Below, one piece after another: positions 15,951-24,513 of a stretch of 64,000 bases of DNA (positions are counted from its first letter, which is position 1; each line of letters starts with the position of its first letter). The notes beneath the pieces were generated by a model that worked only from the letters and a program-made list of their open reading frames with translations, was not told where the DNA came from and did no database searches. The stretch is from contig NZ_BMUG01000008.1 of assembly GCF_014650075.1 (NCBI RefSeq), positions 248,001 through 312,000 on the forward strand, given 5' to 3'. The stretch is from Streptomyces microflavus (GTDB lineage Bacteria; Actinomycetota; Actinomycetes; Streptomycetales; Streptomycetaceae). Made by a program: the position numbers and the translations under genes.

Positions 15951-17288
15951 ATGCCGGCCGAGCCCGCGGGCACATCCGTCACCGGACCGGCGGACCCGTA
16001 CGCGCCGGTCCGCACCCGGCGCTACGTGGGGCTGCTGGTGATGGCGGCCGCGCTCGGCGTGCCCGTCTCCGCGATCGCGTTCGGCTTCCTGGCCCTGGTC
16101 TCGGAGCTCCAGTCGCTGACGTACACGGAGCTGCCGAAGGCGCTGGGCTTCGAGGGGACTCCGTCGTGGTGGCCCGTCCCCCTGCTCGGCCTGGCCGGCC
16201 TCCTGGTCGGAGTCACCGTCCGTCATCTGCCGGGCGGGGGCGGGCACCGGCCGGCGGAGGGGCTGGTGTCCACCGGGGCCCCGGCTGCGGCGGAGCTGCC
16301 CGGTATCGCTCTCGCGGCGCTCGCCTCGCTGGGCGTGGGAGCCGTGCTCGGGCCGGAGGCGCCCCTGATCGCGCTGGGCGGCGGGCTGGCCGTCTGGGCG
16401 GCGGGCCGGGTCAAGCGGGACCTGGCACCGGAGGCGCGGACCCTGGTCGGGGCGTCGGGGAGCTTCGCCGCGGTGAGCGCCCTGCTGGGGTCACCGCTGC
16501 TCGGCGCGTTCCTGCTGATGGAGGTGGCGGGGCTGGCCGGGCCGATGCTGGGCGTGGTCCTGGTTCCCGGGCTGCTCTCCGCGGGGGTCGGTGCCCTGAT
16601 CTTCACCGGTCTGGGCTCCTGGACCGGTCTGGGCACGTACTCCCTGACGCTGGGCGAGGTTCCCCCGGCGGCGGACCCCGGTATCGCCGAGTTCGGGTGG
16701 GCGCTGGTCCTCGGTGTCGCGGCGGCCTTCGCCGGTGCGGGCATCCGCAGGCTGTCGCTGGCGCTGCAGGAACGTGTGGAGCGGCGGACGGTGGTGGCCA
16801 CGGCGGCGATGGGGCTGGTCATCGGCGCTCTGGCGCTGGTGTACGCCGAGACGTCGGGCAAGGACGGTTCCGAGGTGCTGTACTCGGGCGAACACGAGCT
16901 GGGCCATCTGCTGTCGAGGAGCGCGGAGTACTCGGTGGGCGCGCTGGTGCTGCTCATCGTCTGCAAGTCGCTCGCGTACTGCGCCTCGCTGAGCTGCTTC
17001 CGGGGCGGTCCCGTCTTCCCAGCGATGTTCGTGGGCGCGGTGGCCGGCGTGGCGCTGTCCCACCTGCCGGGACTGCATCTCACCGCGGGGTTCGCGATGG
17101 GCATCGGGGCCATGTGCGTGGCGATGCTGCGGCTGCCGATGACCTCGGTGCTTCTGGCGACGCTCCTGCTGGGCAGGGAAGGACTCACCGTGATGCCCCT
17201 GGTGATCGTGGCGGTGGTGGTGGCGTACGTGGTCACCCTGCGGCTGACGCCCGCACCGGTGGACCGGGCACGGCCGGAGGCGGCGTAG
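15951..17288 (+). CDS. CLC-family chloride channel or Cl-/H+ antiporter
   Basis: 445 aa with about ten or more hydrophobic helices. CLC signatures are visible: GAVLGPEAPLIALGGG near residue 127, where the Glu of GPEAP is at the gating-glutamate position, and GGPVFPAMFVGAVAGV near residue 350, matching the GxFxP chloride-binding motif. The first motif (GSGIP) appears replaced by LLGSPLLGAF. There are no C-terminal CBS domains. It should move chloride across the membrane; channel versus exchanger cannot be decided here. Start: ATG at 15951 after GAGGAGTCGAG. Confidence 0.85.
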   Translation: MPAEPAGTSVTGPADPYAPVRTRRYVGLLVMAAALGVPVSAIAFGFLALVSELQSLTYTELPKALGFEGTPSWWPVPLLGLAGLLVGVTVRHLPGGGGHRPAEGLVSTGAPAAAELPGIALAALASLGVGAVLGPEAPLIALGGGLAVWAAGRVKRDLAPEARTLVGASGSFAAVSALLGSPLLGAFLLMEVAGLAGPMLGVVLVPGLLSAGVGALIFTGLGSWTGLGTYSLTLGEVPPAADPGIAEFGWALVLGVAAAFAGAGIRRLSLALQERVERRTVVATAAMGLVIGALALVYAETSGKDGSEVLYSGEHELGHLLSRSAEYSVGALVLLIVCKSLAYCASLSCFRGGPVFPAMFVGAVAGVALSHLPGLHLTAGFAMGIGAMCVAMLRLPMTSVLLATLLLGREGLTVMPLVIVAVVVAYVVTLRLTPAPVDRARPEAA

Positions 17289-17454
17289 CCCTCTCCGGCA
17301 TATCGTCTCCCGCATATCAGGGACACCATCCGGACAGGAGAGATACGGCGGAGGAGCCGGATCACGTCGGCGTCCGGCGCGCCGCGCCCCGCGGATCGTC
17401 CTGCCCCGACTCCGTACCCCTCCCGACCGTTGCGCTGGAAAGGACCCCGTACCC

Positions 17455-17979
17455 ATGACCGAGATCGTCCACGTGAGCGGCCCCGAGCTGGTCACGTACG
17501 CCGATGAGATGGCCGAGCTGCTGGTGGAGACCGTCGAGGAGGGTTCCTCGGTGGGGTTCCTGGCCCCGCTGGACCGGGAGAAGGCCGCCGTCTGGTGGCG
17601 GGAGCGCGCCTCGGCCCTGGAGTCCGGGCAGCTGTCCGTCTGGATCGCCCGGGAGGGCTGCCGGGTCGCCGGCACGATCGCCCTGGTCCGGGCGCCGCTG
17701 CCGAACGCCCGCCACCGTGCGGAGGTGGCCAAGCTGATGGTCCGCCCCGCCGCCCGCGGCCAGGGCCTCGGCCGGGCGCTGCTGGCGGCCGTCGAGGCGT
17801 ACGCCGAGGTCGAGGGCATCACGCTGCTGATCCTGGACACCGAGAGCGGCAGCCTGGCCGAGCAGGTCTACTGCAAGGCGGGCTGGACGGAGGTCGGCAC
17901 CGTGCCGGGATACGCGGCCGACCCGGCGGGCAGCCTCAAGCCGACCACCTTCTACTACAAGGAGCTCGCCGCCCGATGA
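17455..17979 (+). CDS. GNAT-family N-acetyltransferase
   Basis: 174 aa. The acetyl-CoA loop is VRPAARGQGLGRALL (about residues 97-111), the Q/RxxGxG/A hallmark of GNAT enzymes. It is preceded by RAEVAKLMV (beta 4) and followed by LLILDTESGSLAEQVYCKAGW. The substrate is unknown. AAAGGA about 13 nt before ATG serves as ribosome site. It is followed 51 nt later by the glutathione peroxidase gene on the same strand, probably in one transcript. Confidence 0.85.
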   Translation: MTEIVHVSGPELVTYADEMAELLVETVEEGSSVGFLAPLDREKAAVWWRERASALESGQLSVWIAREGCRVAGTIALVRAPLPNARHRAEVAKLMVRPAARGQGLGRALLAAVEAYAEVEGITLLILDTESGSLAEQVYCKAGWTEVGTVPGYAADPAGSLKPTTFYYKELAAR

Positions 17980-18030
17980 GCGGCGGGCGGCACAATGAGC
18001 ACCACGCACGCGATGATCAGGGAGAGTTTC

Positions 18031-18519
18031 ATGACGCTGCACGACATTCCGCTGCACACCCTCACCGGCGAGCCGACCACCCTGGGCGCCTGGAGCGGCC
18101 GGGCCGTCCTGCTGGTGAACGTGGCGTCCAAGTGCGGGCTCACCCCGCAGTACGAGGGCCTGGAGCGGCTGCAGCAGGCGTACGGGGACCGGGGGCTCAC
18201 CGTGCTCGGTGTGCCCTGCAACCAGTTCGCCGGGCAGGAGCCGGGCAGCGCGGAGGAGATCCAGACCTTCTGCTCGACGACGTACGGCGTCACCTTCCCG
18301 CTCCTGGAGAAGCTCGACGTCAACGGGGCGGACCGGCACCCGCTGTACACGGAGCTGACGAAGCTGGCGGACGCGGACGGGGAGGCCGGGGACGTCCAGT
18401 GGAACTTCGAGAAGTTCGTGATCTCACCGGCCGGTGAGCCGGTGGCCCGGATCCGGCCGCGCAGCGAGCCGGAGTCGACGGAGGTCGTGGCGGCGATCGA
18501 GGCGCAGCTGCCGGGCTGA
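18031..18519 (+). CDS. Glutathione peroxidase-type thiol peroxidase
   Basis: 162 aa. The four active-site positions of the family are present: Cys in NVASKCGLTPQYEGL, Gln in NQFAGQEPGS, and Trp and Asn in VQWNFEKFVI. The catalytic residue is Cys, not selenocysteine. Actinobacteria lack glutathione, so mycothiol or thioredoxin is the more likely reductant (inference). ATG at 18031 follows AGGGAGAG; the in-frame ATG at 17995 gives an N-terminal tail without homology. It follows the acetyltransferase gene and ends at a strong hairpin. Confidence 0.88.
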   Translation: MTLHDIPLHTLTGEPTTLGAWSGRAVLLVNVASKCGLTPQYEGLERLQQAYGDRGLTVLGVPCNQFAGQEPGSAEEIQTFCSTTYGVTFPLLEKLDVNGADRHPLYTELTKLADADGEAGDVQWNFEKFVISPAGEPVARIRPRSEPESTEVVAAIEAQLPG

Positions 18520-18524
18520 GTACG

Positions 18525-18567
18525 CGGAAGGGGCCGTCCGGGACGTGTGCCCGGGCGGCCCCTTCCG
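18525..18567. terminator. Bidirectional terminator, gpx/acyl-CoA dehydrogenase
   Basis: 18-bp inverted repeat with a single G-U type position: left arm 18525-18542, 7-nt loop, right arm 18550-18567. It sits between two convergent stops (18519 and 18576) and can end transcripts from both sides. Confidence 0.75.
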
Positions 18568-18575
18568 TCCGTCCG

Positions 18576-19802
18576 CTAACGGATCGGCATGCCCGACAGG
18601 GTCCGGGCTATCACCAGGCGCTGGATCTCGCTGGTGCCCTCGAAGATGGTGTAGATGGCCGCGTCGCGGTGCATGCGCTCGACCGGGTACTCGCGGGTGA
18701 AGCCGTTGCCGCCGAGGATCTGGATGGCCTGCGCGGTGACCTTCTTGGCGGTCTCGCTGGCGTAGAGCTTGGACATGGAGCCCTCCGCCGAGGTGAACGG
18801 CTTCCCGGTGGTCGCCATCCAGGAGGCGCGCCAGACCAGCAGCCGGGCCGCGTCGATCTGGGTACGCATGTCGGCGAGCTGGAAGGCGATGCCCTGGTTG
18901 TCGATGATCGGGCGGCCGAACTGGCTGCGCGTCTTCGCGTAGTCGAGGGCGACCTCGTACGCCGCGCGGGCGGTGCCCACGGCCATGGCGCCGACGGCCG
19001 GGCGGGAGGCCTCGAAGGTGGCCATCGCCGCGTTCTTGACGCGCTCGCCGCCGGACTTGACGCGCTCCCGGGCGCGGGCGAGGCGCTCGTCGAGCTTCTC
19101 CTTGCCGCCGAGCAGGCAGTGGCCGGGGACGCGGACGCCCTCCAGGACCACCTCGGCGGTGTGGGAGGCCCGGATGCCGTGCTTCTTGAACTTCTGGCCC
19201 TGGGAGAGGCCGGGGGTGCCCGGCGGCACGATGAAGGAGGCGTGGCCCTTGGAGCCGAGGCCGGCGTCGACGACGGCGACCACCACGTGGACGTTGGCTA
19301 TGCCGCCGTTGGTCGCCCAGGTCTTGGTCCCGTCGAGGACCCACTCGTCCGTGGCCTCGTCGTAGACGGCGCGCGTCCGCATGGCGGCGACGTCGGACCC
19401 GGCGTCGGGCTCGGAGGAGCAGAAGGCGGCGACCTTCACGTCGTTCGCGTCGCCGTACATCTGCGGGATCCAGGTGCCGATCTGCTCCTCGGTGCCGTTG
19501 GCGAGGACGCCGACGGCCGCCAGGCCCGTACCGACGATCGACAGGGCGATGCCCGCGTCGCCCCAGAAGAGCTCTTCCATGGCCATGGGGATGCCGAGCC
19601 CCGTAGGGTCGAAGAACTGCTGGGCGTAGAAGTCGAGGGAGTAGATGCCGACCTTGGCCGCTTCCTGGATGACGGGCCAGGGCGTTTCCTCACGCTCGTC
19701 CCACTCCGAGGCCGCGGGGCGGATCACATCCGCCGCGAAGCCGTGAAGCCAGTCACGGACCTGCTTCTGGTCGTCGTTGAGGTCAAGCGTGAACTCGGCC
19801 AT
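18576..19802 (-). CDS. Acyl-CoA dehydrogenase
   Basis: 408 aa FAD enzyme of beta-oxidation type, making trans-2-enoyl-CoA. Family marks: AAFCSSEPDAGSDVAAMRT (about residue 130, FAD/substrate loop) and, near the C-terminus, QILGGNGFTREYPVERMHRDAAIYTIFEGTSEIQ, in which the EGTSEIQ Glu is at the usual catalytic-base region. ATG at 19802 has GGAGGGGAAC directly upstream; an upstream in-frame ATG does not. Divergent from a TetR regulator with several palindromes between, so it is probably a target of that regulator. Confidence 0.9.
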   Translation of the reverse strand: MAEFTLDLNDDQKQVRDWLHGFAADVIRPAASEWDEREETPWPVIQEAAKVGIYSLDFYAQQFFDPTGLGIPMAMEELFWGDAGIALSIVGTGLAAVGVLANGTEEQIGTWIPQMYGDANDVKVAAFCSSEPDAGSDVAAMRTRAVYDEATDEWVLDGTKTWATNGGIANVHVVVAVVDAGLGSKGHASFIVPPGTPGLSQGQKFKKHGIRASHTAEVVLEGVRVPGHCLLGGKEKLDERLARARERVKSGGERVKNAAMATFEASRPAVGAMAVGTARAAYEVALDYAKTRSQFGRPIIDNQGIAFQLADMRTQIDAARLLVWRASWMATTGKPFTSAEGSMSKLYASETAKKVTAQAIQILGGNGFTREYPVERMHRDAAIYTIFEGTSEIQRLVIARTLSGMPIR

Positions 19803-19835
19803 GTTCCCCTCCATGCACTGCCGTGAAAAGCATGC

Positions 19836-19864
19836 GTTACTTGCGGTAACCGCAGTCTGTTACC
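19836..19864. promoter_or_regulatory. Nested palindromes, candidate TetR operator
   Basis: Three overlapping dyads: GTTAC-TTGCG-GTAAC (19836-19850), TGCGGT-A-ACCGCA (19842-19854) and GGTAAC-N8-GTTACC (19845-19864). They lie 34-62 nt upstream of the acyl-CoA dehydrogenase start and 125 nt before the divergent TetR start. Confidence 0.6.
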
Positions 19865-19988
19865 GGACAGTAGCCGCTGTCAACCGCCCCGGAGCTGATC
19901 GACAGGGGCACCGGGCAGGGTGTTACGTTGCGCAGGCGCGAAGAAGCAGACGTGAAGAAATTGCATGGCCTGGGGTGGGAGAGACGAC

Positions 19989-20669
19989 ATGGAGAGCACA
20001 CGCGGCGCCGAGCGAGCACGGACCGCGGCCGAGATCCGCCGCCGCGAACTGCTCGAAGCAGCGGACCGGGTGGTGCTCAGGGACGGCCCGCAGGCGTCGA
20101 TGAACGCGATCGCCGCCGAGGCCGGGATCACCAAGCCCATCCTCTACCGCCACTTCGGCGACAAGGGCGGCCTCTACCGCGCGCTCGCCAAACGCCACAC
20201 CGACGCCCTGCTCAGCGCCCTGCGCGCGGCCCTGGACGCCCCCGCCGAGCGCCGCGCACGGGTCGAGGCCACGCTCGACACCTATCTCGCCGCGATCGAG
20301 GCCCGCCCCCAGGTCTACCGCTTCCTGATGCACCCCGCCGACGGAGCGGACTCCACCATCTCCGCCGAGGCCGCCCTCTCCACCGAGCAGGGCTTCGACG
20401 TCGGCCGCCACTCCGCCCCGCTCCTGCGCCGGCTCGGCGAGGAGCTGGGCCAGGTGATCGCCGAGCGGGTGGACCTGGGACCGGACAGCGAGCTGACGGC
20501 GCGCATCTGGGGCCACGGCATCGTCGGCATGATGCACGCGGCGGGCGACTGGTGGCTCGGCGACCGCCCCTGCTCCCGCGAACGGCTGGTGCGCAGCCTC
20601 GCCGACCTGCTCTGGGGCCGGCTGGCGGAGGCGGGCGACCGCGACGTCAAGGGCGGCCCGGGGTTCTAG
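19989..20669 (+). CDS. TetR-family regulator, divergent from acyl-CoA dehydrogenase
   Basis: 226 aa. The N-terminal helix-turn-helix runs from about residue 20 to 65: RRELLEAADRVVLRDGPQAS, then MNAIAAEAGITKPILYRHFGDKGGLYRAL, a textbook TetR motif with the YRHF recognition-helix end. The C-terminal ligand domain resembles fatty-acid-responsive regulators only in general. ATG at 19989 follows GGGAGAG. Its stop codon overlaps that of def on the other strand (20666-20669). Likely represses the divergent acyl-CoA dehydrogenase and perhaps itself through the dyads at 19836-19864. Confidence 0.88.
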   Translation: MESTRGAERARTAAEIRRRELLEAADRVVLRDGPQASMNAIAAEAGITKPILYRHFGDKGGLYRALAKRHTDALLSALRAALDAPAERRARVEATLDTYLAAIEARPQVYRFLMHPADGADSTISAEAALSTEQGFDVGRHSAPLLRRLGEELGQVIAERVDLGPDSELTARIWGHGIVGMMHAAGDWWLGDRPCSRERLVRSLADLLWGRLAEAGDRDVKGGPGF

Positions 20670-21217
20670 ACCCCGTCCTTACGGGCCCACGGCGCCCGCC
20701 GCGCCGCCCGCAGCGCCCGGGACCGCCGCAGCCCGGTCAGCCGGTCGGTGTAGACCATGCCCTCCAGGTGGTCGCACTCGTGCTGGAGGCACCGGGCGAA
20801 CCACCCCGTCCCCGCGATCCGCACCGGCTCACCCGTCATCGTCAGCCCCTCGACCACCGCGTGGTCGAAGCGTTCCGTGCCCGATTCCAGCCCCGGAAGT
20901 GACAGACAGCCCTCCGGTCCGCGTACGGTGAGTCCGTCCGCCTCGACCAGTTCGGGGTTGACGACGTGTCCCAGATGACGGACGTCGTCGTCGTCCGGGC
21001 AGTCGTAGACGAACACTTTGAGCGGGACGCCGATCTGGTTGGCGGCGAGCCCGACACCCTGCGCGGCATACATCGTGGCGAACATGTCCTCGACCAGCTT
21101 CGCGAGCGACGGGCCAAAATCCGTGACGTCCTCACAGGCACGGTGGAGCAACGGGTCGCCGAGCAGACTCATCTCACGGATGAGTCCGGAACTGCCGGGG
21201 ATCGGGCGGTTTCGCAT
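20666..21217 (-). CDS. def: Peptide deformylase
   Basis: 183 aa. It removes the formyl group from the N-terminal Met of new proteins. All three motifs are intact: GVGLAANQIG (residues 54-63), EGCLSLP (102-108, metal ligand Cys104) and QHECDHLEG (145-153, ligands His146 and His150, catalytic Glu147). ATG at 21217 is chosen because TACGCT, a -10 box, ends exactly 7 nt upstream, so the mRNA is probably leaderless; the longer frame adds a 33-residue unmatched tail. It converges on tetR with overlapping stop codons. Confidence 0.9.
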   Translation of the reverse strand: MRNRPIPGSSGLIREMSLLGDPLLHRACEDVTDFGPSLAKLVEDMFATMYAAQGVGLAANQIGVPLKVFVYDCPDDDDVRHLGHVVNPELVEADGLTVRGPEGCLSLPGLESGTERFDHAVVEGLTMTGEPVRIAGTGWFARCLQHECDHLEGMVYTDRLTGLRRSRALRAARRAPWARKDGV

Positions 21218-21224
21218 GGCGGTA

Positions 21225-21230
21225 AGCGTA
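21225..21230 (-). promoter_or_regulatory. -10 box of leaderless def
   Basis: On the minus strand TACGCT is followed by 7 nt and then ATG at 21217; no Shine-Dalgarno lies between. This fits the TANNNT spacing of leaderless Streptomyces transcripts. Confidence 0.5.
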
Positions 21231-21331
21231 CGTTCCGCCACGGCCCGGGAGTTCCCGTGGTGCCGCGGTGCGGTCGCCGCACCGGACATCGATAGGCTGG
21301 GCGCGGACCGATGCAAGGAGGATCTAGGACG

Positions 21332-22570
21332 ATGGCAGGCAACACGGAGCCGTTGTCGCCGCGGGCCAAGCTGGCCGTGACGGCGGGCAAGGCCGCGGCG
21401 GCGGTGTCACGCGCCGCGGGGCGGGGCAGCGGATCGGTGATCGGCGGCCGGGTGGCGCTCAAACTCGACCCCGACCTGCTGGGGCGGCTGGCGCAGCACC
21501 TGGACGTGATCCTCGTGTCGGCGACGAACGGCAAGACGACGACCACCCGGCTGATCGCCGAGGCACTGGGGGCGGCCGGGCCCGTCGTGTCGAACGCGCT
21601 CGGCGCGAACATGCCCGCGGGCATCACCTCGGCGCTGGCCGGCGGCTCGGACGCGAAGTTCGGCGTGATCGAGGTCGACGAGAAGTATCTCGCCGGTGTC
21701 GCGCGCGACACCACCCCCAAGGCGATCGCCCTGCTCAACCTCTCCCGCGACCAGCTGGACCGCGCGGCCGAGACCCGGATGATGGCCGAGCACTGGCGCG
21801 AGGGCCTCTCCGGCTCGAAGGCCGTGATCATCGCCAACGCGGACGACCCGCTGGTCGTCTGGGCGGCCTCCTCCTCGCCCAACGTGGTGTGGGTGGCGGC
21901 CGGTCAGGCGTGGAAGGACGACGCCTGGTCCTGCCCGTCCTGCGGTGGTGTGATGCAGCGCCCCGGCGACGACTGGTTCTGCGGGCAGTGCGGCTTCCGC
22001 CGCCCCGCCCCGAGCTGGGCGCTCAACGGCGACTACGTCCTGGACCCGCACGGTTCGGCCTGGCCGATCCACCTCCAGCTGCCCGGCCGCGCGAACAAGG
22101 CCAACGCCACCAGCTCGGCCGCCGTCGCCGCCGTCTTCGGTGTGCCGCCGCAGGTCGCACTGGAGCGCATGTACCAGGTGCAGGCGGTCGCCGGACGGTA
22201 CGACGTCGTCACCTTCCACAACCGTGAGCTGCGCCTGCTGCTGGCGAAGAACCCGGCCGGCTGGCTGGAGACGTTCTCGCTGATCGACCCGCCGCCGACG
22301 CCGGTGATCCTCTCCGTCAACGCCCGCGGCGCGGACGGCACGGACACCTCCTGGCTCTGGGACGTGGACTACACGCAGCTGGCCGGTCACCCGATCTTCG
22401 TGCTCGGCGACCGCAAGCTGGACCTCGCGGTCCGCCTCGAAGTGGCCGGTCTGGACTTCCGGGTCTGCGAGACGCTCGACGAGGCCGTGCAGTACGCCCC
22501 GCCCGGCCGCATCGAGGTCATCGCCAACTACACCGCCTTCCAGGATCTGCGCCGTCGTGTCGGCAACTGA
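21332..22570 (+). CDS. murT: Lipid II isoglutaminyl synthase subunit MurT
   Basis: 412 aa Mur-ligase-like subunit that with GatD amidates the D-Glu of lipid II to isoglutamine. The P-loop is SATNGKTTTTRL (about residue 66). A four-Cys zinc ribbon, WSCPSCGG...FCGQCGF (about residues 205-225), is inserted in the central domain, as in known MurT. The C-terminal MurT domain (DUF1727) follows. ATG at 21332 lies after AGGAGG and TAGGA. gatD starts 34 nt downstream, so the pair is an operon. A hairpin closes it at 23344. Confidence 0.92.
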   Translation: MAGNTEPLSPRAKLAVTAGKAAAAVSRAAGRGSGSVIGGRVALKLDPDLLGRLAQHLDVILVSATNGKTTTTRLIAEALGAAGPVVSNALGANMPAGITSALAGGSDAKFGVIEVDEKYLAGVARDTTPKAIALLNLSRDQLDRAAETRMMAEHWREGLSGSKAVIIANADDPLVVWAASSSPNVVWVAAGQAWKDDAWSCPSCGGVMQRPGDDWFCGQCGFRRPAPSWALNGDYVLDPHGSAWPIHLQLPGRANKANATSSAAVAAVFGVPPQVALERMYQVQAVAGRYDVVTFHNRELRLLLAKNPAGWLETFSLIDPPPTPVILSVNARGADGTDTSWLWDVDYTQLAGHPIFVLGDRKLDLAVRLEVAGLDFRVCETLDEAVQYAPPGRIEVIANYTAFQDLRRRVGN

Positions 22571-22604
22571 CCCCGGCCCCGGCCACCTCCGGAGAGGACG
22601 AAGC

Positions 22605-23333
22605 ATGAGCAACAACGGTCTGCGTCTGGTCTGGGTCTACCCCGACCTGCTCAGCACCTACGGCGACCAGGGCAACGCCCTGGTCGTGGAGCGGCGGGCC
22701 CGGCAGCGCGGGCTGGACGTGCAGCGCGTCGACGTGCGCAGCGACCAGCCGGTGCCGACGTCCGGCGACATCTATCTGATCGGCGGCGGTGAGGACCGGC
22801 CCCAGCGCCTCGCGGCGGAGCGGCTGCGCCGCGACGGCGGGCTGAGCCGGGCCGCCTCCAACGGCGCGATCATCTTCTCGGTCTGCGCGGGCTACCAGAT
22901 CCTGGGCCACGAGTTCATCAACGACCTCGGTGAGCGCGAGCAGGGCCTCGGTCTGCTCGACGTGGTCTCCACCCGCGGCGAGGGCGCCCGGTGCGTCGGT
23001 GACGTACTGGCGGACATCGACCCGCACCTCGGCCTGGAGCCGCTGACCGGGTTCGAGAACCACCAGGGCGTCACCCATCTCGGCCCGACGGCACGGCCGT
23101 TCGCCCGGGTCCGGCTGGGCCGGGGCAACGGCACCGGGGACGGCACGGAGGGCGCGTACAACGACACGGTCTTCGGGACGTACATGCACGGCCCGGTGAT
23201 GGCCCGCAACCCGCAGATCGCCGATCACCTGCTGAAACTGGCCCTCGACGTGAACGCGCTGCCGCCCACGGACGACCGCTGGTACGAGGCGCTGCGCGCG
23301 GAGCGGATCGCCTCGGCGACACAGCCCGCCTGA
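22605..23333 (+). CDS. gatD: Lipid II isoglutaminyl synthase glutaminase subunit GatD
   Basis: 242 aa class I (CobB/CobQ-like) glutamine amidotransferase domain. The nucleophile is Cys94 in FSVCAGYQILG and the catalytic His is His195 in YMHGPV. It frees ammonia from glutamine and hands it to MurT for amidation of lipid II. ATG at 22605 is preceded by GGAGAGGACGA; the longer frame starts inside murT. Second gene of the murT-gatD operon, followed by two hairpins and pfkA. Confidence 0.92.
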   Translation: MSNNGLRLVWVYPDLLSTYGDQGNALVVERRARQRGLDVQRVDVRSDQPVPTSGDIYLIGGGEDRPQRLAAERLRRDGGLSRAASNGAIIFSVCAGYQILGHEFINDLGEREQGLGLLDVVSTRGEGARCVGDVLADIDPHLGLEPLTGFENHQGVTHLGPTARPFARVRLGRGNGTGDGTEGAYNDTVFGTYMHGPVMARNPQIADHLLKLALDVNALPPTDDRWYEALRAERIASATQPA

Positions 23334-23343
23334 TGAGGGGTTT

Positions 23344-23361
23344 TCCGCTCTGTTGAGCGGA
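23344..23361 (+). terminator. Terminator of murT-gatD
   Basis: TCCGCTC at 23344-23350 pairs with GAGCGGA at 23355-23361 around a TGTT loop, 11 nt after the gatD stop. A GGGGTTTT run lies on its left side. Confidence 0.5.
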
Positions 23362-23388
23362 GTCCAGCAGGCGGACGCACGGTTCGGT

Positions 23389-23418
23389 CCCGCCACCCTG
23401 CGCCGGTAGGGTGGCGGG
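23389..23418. promoter_or_regulatory. Hairpin covering the pfkA -10 box
   Basis: Perfect 11-bp inverted repeat (CCCGCCACCCT 23389-23399, complement 23408-23418, 8-nt loop). The sequence TAGGGT (23407-23412), a good -10 box, lies in the right arm. It is about 60 nt before pfkA. It could be an operator, a second terminator or both. Confidence 0.5.
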
Positions 23419-23476
23419 GATCCAACCGGACGACGTGGTCCGGTCGTCGACTTAACGTTGCAAAGGTTCTCGGGCC

Positions 23477-24502
23477 ATGCGCATTGGCGTACTCACCTCC
23501 GGCGGCGACTGCCCCGGCCTCAACGCCGTCATCCGTTCCGTCGTGCACCGCGCGGTGGTGGACCACGGCGACGAGGTCATCGGCTTCCACGACGGGTGGA
23601 AGGGCCTGCTGGAGTGCGACTACCGCAAGCTCGACCTGGACGCGGTGGGCGGCATCCTGGCCCGTGGCGGCACCATCCTCGGCTCCTCCCGGGTCCAGCC
23701 CGCGCATCTGCGTGACGGCGTGGAGCGGGCCCGCGGCCATGTCGCCGATCTCGGTCTCGACGCCATCATCCCGATCGGCGGCGAGGGCACCCTCAAAGCG
23801 GCCAACCTCCTCTCGGAGGCCGGGCTGCCCATCGTCGGGGTCCCCAAGACCATCGACAACGACATCGCCTCCACCGACGTCACCTTCGGCTTCGACACCG
23901 CCGTCGGTGTCGCGACCGAGGCGCTGGACCGGCTGAAGACCACCGCCGAGTCCCACCAGCGGGTGCTGATCGTCGAGGTCATGGGGCGTCACACCGGCTG
24001 GATCGCCCTGCACTCCGGGATGGCGGCCGGCGCCCACGCCATCGTCGTGCCCGAGCGCCCCTTCGACATCGACGAGCTGACCGAGCTGGTCGGCAAGCGG
24101 TTCTCGGCGGGCAAGAAGTTCGCCATCGTGGTGGTCGCCGAGGGCGCCAAGCCCCGTACGGGCTCCATGCAGTTCGAGCAGGGCGTCAAGGACATCTACG
24201 GCCACGAGCGGTTCGCCGGGGTGGCCACGCAGCTCTCCGGGGAGCTGGAGCAGCGGCTCGGCAAGGAGGCCCGCCCGGTCATCCTCGGCCATGTCCAGCG
24301 CGGTGGCACGCCGACCGCGTACGACCGCGTCCTGGCGACCCGGTTCGGCTGGCACGCGGTGGAGGCGGCGCACCGGGGCGAGTTCGGGATGCTGACCGCG
24401 CTGCGCGGCACCGACATCGTGATGGTCCCGCTGGCGGAAGCCGTCGAGACGCTGAAGACGGTCCCGGCCGAGCGGTACGCCGAAGCGGAGTGCGTGCTCT
24501 AG
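23477..24502 (+). CDS. pfkA: ATP-dependent 6-phosphofructokinase
   Basis: 341 aa. It converts fructose 6-phosphate to fructose 1,6-bisphosphate in glycolysis. The N-terminal GVLTSGGDCPGLNAVIR and the catalytic loop PKTIDNDIAS (base Asp127) are intact. Residue 104 (in GGEGT) is Gly, which favours ATP, and residue 124 is Lys (VPKTID), a position where Lys is otherwise typical of PPi enzymes. The G104/K124 pair is known for actinobacterial ATP-PFKs. ATG at 23477 follows AAAGGTTCTCGGGCC. It ends at an exceptionally stable hairpin. Confidence 0.92.
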   Translation: MRIGVLTSGGDCPGLNAVIRSVVHRAVVDHGDEVIGFHDGWKGLLECDYRKLDLDAVGGILARGGTILGSSRVQPAHLRDGVERARGHVADLGLDAIIPIGGEGTLKAANLLSEAGLPIVGVPKTIDNDIASTDVTFGFDTAVGVATEALDRLKTTAESHQRVLIVEVMGRHTGWIALHSGMAAGAHAIVVPERPFDIDELTELVGKRFSAGKKFAIVVVAEGAKPRTGSMQFEQGVKDIYGHERFAGVATQLSGELEQRLGKEARPVILGHVQRGGTPTAYDRVLATRFGWHAVEAAHRGEFGMLTALRGTDIVMVPLAEAVETLKTVPAERYAEAECVL

Positions 24503-24513
24503 TCGTCGCTCCC

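Noticed and set aside
23477-24502. PPi-dependent phosphofructokinase because of Lys124
   Set aside because: Residue 104 is Gly, not Asp, which decides for ATP; the mixed signature is known for actinobacterial ATP enzymes.
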